Source: Verrucomicrobiota bacterium
Lineage (GTDB): Bacteria; Verrucomicrobiota; Verrucomicrobiia; Limisphaerales; Fontisphaeraceae
NCBI GenBank assembly: GCA_037139415.1
Contig: JBAXGN010000067.1
Span: 1 to 36,641 of the forward strand
DNA: 36,641 nucleotides
Direction: 5' to 3'
Every line of letters begins with the position of its first letter. Position 1 is the first letter of the stretch. The notes beneath the pieces are model-generated. The model did not search any database. It was not told the DNA's origin and was given only the letters and a program-made list of their open reading frames with translations. A program made the position numbers and the translations under genes. Below, piece after piece: positions 33,419 through 36,641 of this stretch.

Positions 33419-35569
33419 TCATTCGGCAATTTTTAATGTCGGTGGCACGGCTTGCAAATGAACGTCGAGCCGCCAACCGTTTAACGTCAGTTTCATCTCC
33501 CCGGATTCGATCTGGTTCTCCAGCTTCAAGGACCGTTCCAAGTCAGCGGTCCGGCTGGCCGGGGCGTTCAGCAAGACCAACAGGCCGCGTTGCGTCAAAA
33601 TCTCCCCTTCGTGCCAGATCGTGCGTTGAGGCGGGGTGGCAAAGAGGAATTGTTCGCGGCGGCCTTTGGCGGCCTGGTGGGTGGGCTGATAGTAAAACCC
33701 GTGTTCCCCGAGCAGCACCAAACCCCAGGCGTCATCCACATTCAGCCAGGTGGAGGGCAGCGTGAACGCGGCACTGGCTTCCAGCCCATTGACGAATCGT
33801 TCGCCGGATGCTGAAAACAAGCGGCGCGGCTTGCGTTGGTAAACCCATTCCGGCTCGTTCAATACGCCGAGCTTGCACGATTCCAACCGTTTCAGCTCCA
33901 ACTCCTGCCGCGCGGTGAACCGCTCGAAATAAGCCACCGTCCCATCCGGCAGGCTGACAAACACGATGGCTTGTTCCACCAGCCCGCCCGCCCGGCTCAA
34001 CGTGGCTTGAACGGAAAAATACCGGGTGGTCACTTGCCGCGCCAGCTTGAGTATGCGTGGATATTCCGCGCCTTTTTTGGGGGCTGCCGGTTGGGGCGGA
34101 GTTCCGGTGGGGGTTGCCTCCACTGTCCCGATGAAGCTCCATTCGTAAGGGCTGCCCAGCAAGTCGCGGGTAAAGGGAATGGCCTGGCCCATAATGCGGT
34201 TGCCCCATGAGAACGACGCCCAGCCGTGCGGGGTGCGCTGCACGGCAAACTCCCCTTGCTCAAAATTTTGCACCCGCGTTTTGGCGTGCAGGAATTCCGC
34301 TGCGGATACTGGCTCAACTCCGTCGCCAAACGCCGCGTGCAGCAGAAACGCCATGGTGTACGCATTGACATACATCCCGGGCAGCGACGGGAAAAAATAT
34401 TCCTGGGGCAACAGGGTTGGCCCGCCCGGTTCGCGTTGCTGCATTTTTTCGCACGTTTCCAGCGTCGCCCGTTCCAGATAGGCCGCCTCGCGGTCTTTGA
34501 AGAGCACGTTCATCACGGCGTGATTCACCGGCGTCAGGCGATGCAGCTCCCAATCCTGGCCATTGGGGAAGTGCATGCGGCCATCCGGGTGCGAGAAAAA
34601 TTTCAGATGCTCATAGATCGGCTGGGCATTGAAGTGCAACGCTTCCGGCGCCGGATGTCCGGCCCACAGATAGAATAAATGCTGGTCCTGATTGAGCGTG
34701 ATGGCACCCATATAAGACGGGTGAACGCGATCATGATTTTCCAGCGTGTAGTCCTCATGGATGTTCGGCCCGAATCCCCACTCTTTCAGCGGCTTGCCAT
34801 CCACCACCCGGGCGCTGCGAGTGTCCGGTTCCGTGACGAACGAGGAAAGCTGCCAGCGGATGGCGGTCGCTTCCCAAATCGCCCGGCGCGGATGCTTGGA
34901 GAACATATTGGCCGCCAGCGAGATCACCATGGAATCCCACGCATTTTCCTCGGCTTTGGTGTCGTTCTTCACCTGGTGGGGCGGGGTCACGTCAACAAAG
35001 CGATCCGCCTCGGCACAAATCAGGTTGGCCGTGAGCCATTGCAATTCCGGATCAAGACGGTCCCACACCAACCATGCCCCCACACCGGCTTGCGCAGCCC
35101 ACAGGGCGGATTGCCATTGATTTTGCCACTTCTTGCCATCGCTGGCGGTCAACGGCCCGGCGGAATGGGTCGGCGCCACAAAATGCAGTATGGCGACCAA
35201 ATCCGCCAAGGCGTTGGTGCATTCCATTTCCGTATCACCGAACCGGGCGGCGATGGCCAAACCAATGAGAATTTGGGTGTTGGGGCGGATACCATGCTCG
35301 TGCGAGCGGCCATCGGTCAGGAGTTTGGCCCGGGCATCCTTGGACCACGGCTTGAGGCCGCGCTGCAGCGCCGCGGTTTCCTGGCGCGCCAACGCCAGCC
35401 AACGTTGGGCGAGCATTCCGGAATTCGTATTGATGACCGGGACGCGCGCAACGTTGAACTCCTGCTGCAACGCCAGTTGCCGTTGTTCCGGGGACGGCAA
35501 CTCTCCGGCACAAAGGCCCGCCAGACCAATCAATCCGGCGGTCAGGATCATGAACCCACAAAGCTTCAT
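33419..35569 (-). CDS. Large exported protein, probably an alpha/alpha-toroid polysaccharide-active enzyme
   Basis: 716 aa. A signal peptide (MKLCGFMILTAGLIGLAGLC, cleavage near A-G-E) is followed by about 400 helix-rich residues and then about 250 beta-rich residues. This two-part build is typical of polysaccharide lyases and related hydrolases with an (alpha/alpha) barrel and beta-sandwich. Conspicuous segments are A-E-E-N-A-W-D-S-M-V, NIHEDYTLENHDRVHPSYMG (His, Asp, Tyr and Asn clustered), W-A-G-H-P-A-P-E, and FPNGQDWELHRLTPVNHAVM. I do not recognise a numbered PL or GH family. It is preceded 32 nt upstream by a thioesterase gene and followed by a sulfatase, so it likely belongs to a glycan-degradation unit. 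A catalytic role is inferred from architecture and context. Confidence 0.65.
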   Translation of the reverse strand: MKLCGFMILTAGLIGLAGLCAGELPSPEQRQLALQQEFNVARVPVINTNSGMLAQRWLALARQETAALQRGLKPWSKDARAKLLTDGRSHEHGIRPNTQILIGLAIAARFGDTEMECTNALADLVAILHFVAPTHSAGPLTASDGKKWQNQWQSALWAAQAGVGAWLVWDRLDPELQWLTANLICAEADRFVDVTPPHQVKNDTKAEENAWDSMVISLAANMFSKHPRRAIWEATAIRWQLSSFVTEPDTRSARVVDGKPLKEWGFGPNIHEDYTLENHDRVHPSYMGAITLNQDQHLFYLWAGHPAPEALHFNAQPIYEHLKFFSHPDGRMHFPNGQDWELHRLTPVNHAVMNVLFKDREAAYLERATLETCEKMQQREPGGPTLLPQEYFFPSLPGMYVNAYTMAFLLHAAFGDGVEPVSAAEFLHAKTRVQNFEQGEFAVQRTPHGWASFSWGNRIMGQAIPFTRDLLGSPYEWSFIGTVEATPTGTPPQPAAPKKGAEYPRILKLARQVTTRYFSVQATLSRAGGLVEQAIVFVSLPDGTVAYFERFTARQELELKRLESCKLGVLNEPEWVYQRKPRRLFSASGERFVNGLEASAAFTLPSTWLNVDDAWGLVLLGEHGFYYQPTHQAAKGRREQFLFATPPQRTIWHEGEILTQRGLLVLLNAPASRTADLERSLKLENQIESGEMKLTLNGWRLDVHLQAVPPTLKIAE

Positions 35570-35601
35570 ACGCGGCTCATTGCACGTGTTTTACCCGGAT
35601 G

Positions 35602-36003
35602 TCAGCCATTCTTCTTTTTCCGATCCACTTTGCCCGCGAAACGCTCTTTGTTGATGATGGCGCGCTTGTGCATGCAGCGGGCGATGAGTTCGGTCTCGTC
35701 CGAGGCCTCGACCTGCAACGTGACGATCTTGTCTTCCGCGTGAATGACGCGGGCGGTGCAGGTGACGGTATGGCCCGGCGGCGTGGGGGCCAGGTGGCGG
35801 ATTTCGAGTTCCATGCCCACCGAGCTTTCACCGTCTTCCAAAGCGGGCCGGAGCGCCAGGCGTGCCGTTCGCTCCATGAAGTTGATGAGTGCGGGGGTGG
35901 ACAATACCTCGGGCATGCCCGCCCCGGCGAAGTCAATGGTGTAGGGACGCTCCACACGAAACGTGATTTGCGCCGTCATGCCGATTCGAATTGTGTCTTT
36001 CAT
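35602..36003 (-). CDS. Hotdog-fold thioesterase (FlK-like)
   Basis: 133 aa, cytoplasmic. The sequence V-L-S-T-P-A-L-I-N-F-M-E-R-T-A followed by V-G-M-E-L-E-I-R-H-L-A-P-T-P-P-G is the pattern of fluoroacetyl-CoA-thioesterase-like hotdog proteins. T37, E44 and H70 correspond to the Thr-Glu-His catalytic set. The fluoroacetate specificity of FlK itself is not implied. A basic K-V-D-R-K-K-K-N-G tail ends the protein. The ATG at 36003 gives the normal N-terminus. It lies upstream of the toroid-like gene with a 32-nt gap, though a shared function is not obvious. Confidence 0.8.
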   Translation of the reverse strand: MKDTIRIGMTAQITFRVERPYTIDFAGAGMPEVLSTPALINFMERTARLALRPALEDGESSVGMELEIRHLAPTPPGHTVTCTARVIHAEDKIVTLQVEASDETELIARCMHKRAIINKERFAGKVDRKKKNG

Positions 36004-36075
36004 GTAATCGTTGTGACCAGCATAACGGAAGCTGGGAGTTTTTCAAAACTCAATTTCGCCAACTAACGGTTTCCT

Positions 36076-36424
36076 TTGTTGACACAAGAGCACAAAGCCG
36101 AAGCGCAAGCCTGCGGAGCGCCCCATTCCCCGATGCTGCTCGCCCCGCGCCTATTTCGCCAGGAAGACCTGCCCATGGGACCGGCGTGGACGGAGGTGCG
36201 CCGGCACATTGCGGCGAGCGCTGGGGGACACGCGCTTGCATCTGCGCAACCGGACGATCCTGCTCTTGCTGGCGGTTTATGCCCTTCGGAGTGGGACGGT
36301 CAGGGGCTGGCGCTTGGAAGACCTTGATTGGCCTCGCCGCATCCTGCGGGTGCGGCGACAGGTTTCCACAGAGCGGTATGGAAAGCGCTGGAATACCGCA
36401 AAAGGCTGGTTGGCTGGCACATAG
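36076..36424 (+). pseudogene. Remnant of a tyrosine recombinase (integrase), frameshifted and truncated
   Basis: One frame gives LLAPRLFRQEDLPMGPAWTE and V-R-R-H-I-A-A-S-A-G (to about 36225). The next frame continues D-T-R-L-H-L-R-N-R-T-I-L-L-L-L-A and AVYALRSGTVRGWRLEDLDW. This is the start of the catalytic domain of XerC/D-type recombinases, with the R of A-L-R-S-G as first catalytic Arg. The shift is at a run of five G (36223-36227); four G would restore the frame. After R-I-L-R-V-R-R the sequence loses similarity and stops, and the later H-x-x-R, H and Tyr motifs are absent. It is not functional as an integrase. It marks a past integration or transposition event. Confidence 0.65.
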
Positions 36425-36469
36425 ACGTCAGGTTGAACGTAAATGCCATCCACATGTCAAAGTCCTGAT

Positions 36470-36641
36470 ATGATGCAATGGACAAAAGCAAGTGTTCGGG
36501 TCTGGCTGAAGCGGCAGTGGCTCGAATGGCGAGGGGTTATTTATTTCTTTATATTCGTGATGATTCCGGTGCGGTCGGTGCTGGCCGATTGGAACTGGGT
36601 GCCAACCGGCTCGATGAATCCGACCATACTGGAGGGCGACT
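36470..36641 (+). CDS. lepB: Signal peptidase I, N-terminal part (runs off window end)
   Basis: 57 codons are visible, from the ATG at 36470 (a second ATG follows directly). After a charged start, residues 22-38 form one membrane anchor (VIYFFIFVMIPVRSVLA). It is followed by the S26 catalytic serine motif W-V-P-T-G-S-M-N-P-T-I with Ser48, then L-E-G-D. This matches box B of signal peptidase I; the lysine box lies beyond the window. The enzyme removes signal peptides from exported proteins at the membrane outer face. Confidence 0.85.
   Translation, partial: MMQWTKASVRVWLKRQWLEWRGVIYFFIFVMIPVRSVLADWNWVPTGSMNPTILEGD

Noticed and set aside
34679-35743. 354-codon open frame on the plus strand
   Set aside because: Antisense to the toroid-like secreted protein, which has a signal peptide and coherent architecture; composition is His/Arg/Gly-rich as in shadows.

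Overview
The window looks like a chromosomal segment of a Verrucomicrobiota bacterium, probably of the Pedosphaera/Limisphaerales kind. This is inferred from gene content, not from a marker-gene tree. The clues are GC-rich coding sequence, two secreted formylglycine sulfatases, DUF4838-type secreted glycosidase-like proteins, exported Ig-like and RCC1-repeat proteins that share a C-terminal module, a PVC-style long LeuS, and intergenic repeat families (CACGGAT palindromes, GCGGAAT and TCGGGTT tracts) of the kind I associate with these genomes.

Layout. 1-8203: mostly exported proteins. These are the end of an Ig-like surface protein, a lactonase-fold propeller, an M50-like membrane protein, a solitary Ebo-type phosphodiesterase, a frameshifted glycosidase-like gene, an RCC1/Ig protein and an SGNH esterase. 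8204-9654: an AT-rich island with six phased GAAATAA/TTATTTC half-sites, leading into a class II Fic protein with a C-terminal winged helix. 9729-12938: a DUF4838 protein and an exported alpha/beta hydrolase. 13167-15352: polyprenyl diphosphate synthase, ECF-like sigma factor and a single-TM protein, closely packed. 15359-19027: hisS and an HU-family gene on the minus strand, a Crp/Fnr regulator on the plus strand, and dprA on the minus strand. 19287-19646: a DUF5684-like membrane protein. 19784-25691, minus strand: leuS, a three-repeat OB-like exported protein and a sulfatase. 26091-29296: a class III aminotransferase, rsmA, and a Nudix-SlyX fusion coupled to rsmA by an ATGA overlap. 29297-30162: tRNA-Pro(UGG), a duplicated 115-bp palindromic repeat, and rpsT with its terminator. 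30420-36003, minus strand: a DRE-TIM aldolase-like enzyme, a sulfatase, a large secreted toroid-like protein and a hotdog thioesterase. 36076-36424: a broken tyrosine recombinase. 36470 to the end: the start of signal peptidase I.

How it fits together. Housekeeping translation and DNA-processing genes alternate with single-gene or two-to-three-gene modules for scavenging sulfated or uronic polysaccharides. I see no defence island, CRISPR array or intact mobile element. The least ordinary signals are the Fic operator array, the repeat that has become coding sequence inside leuS, the Nudix-SlyX fusion, the OB triple-repeat protein, the Ebo-type phosphodiesterase with substituted metal-ligand motifs, and the palindromic repeats. 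Two genes carry single-base frame disruptions, which could be true decay or assembly errors.
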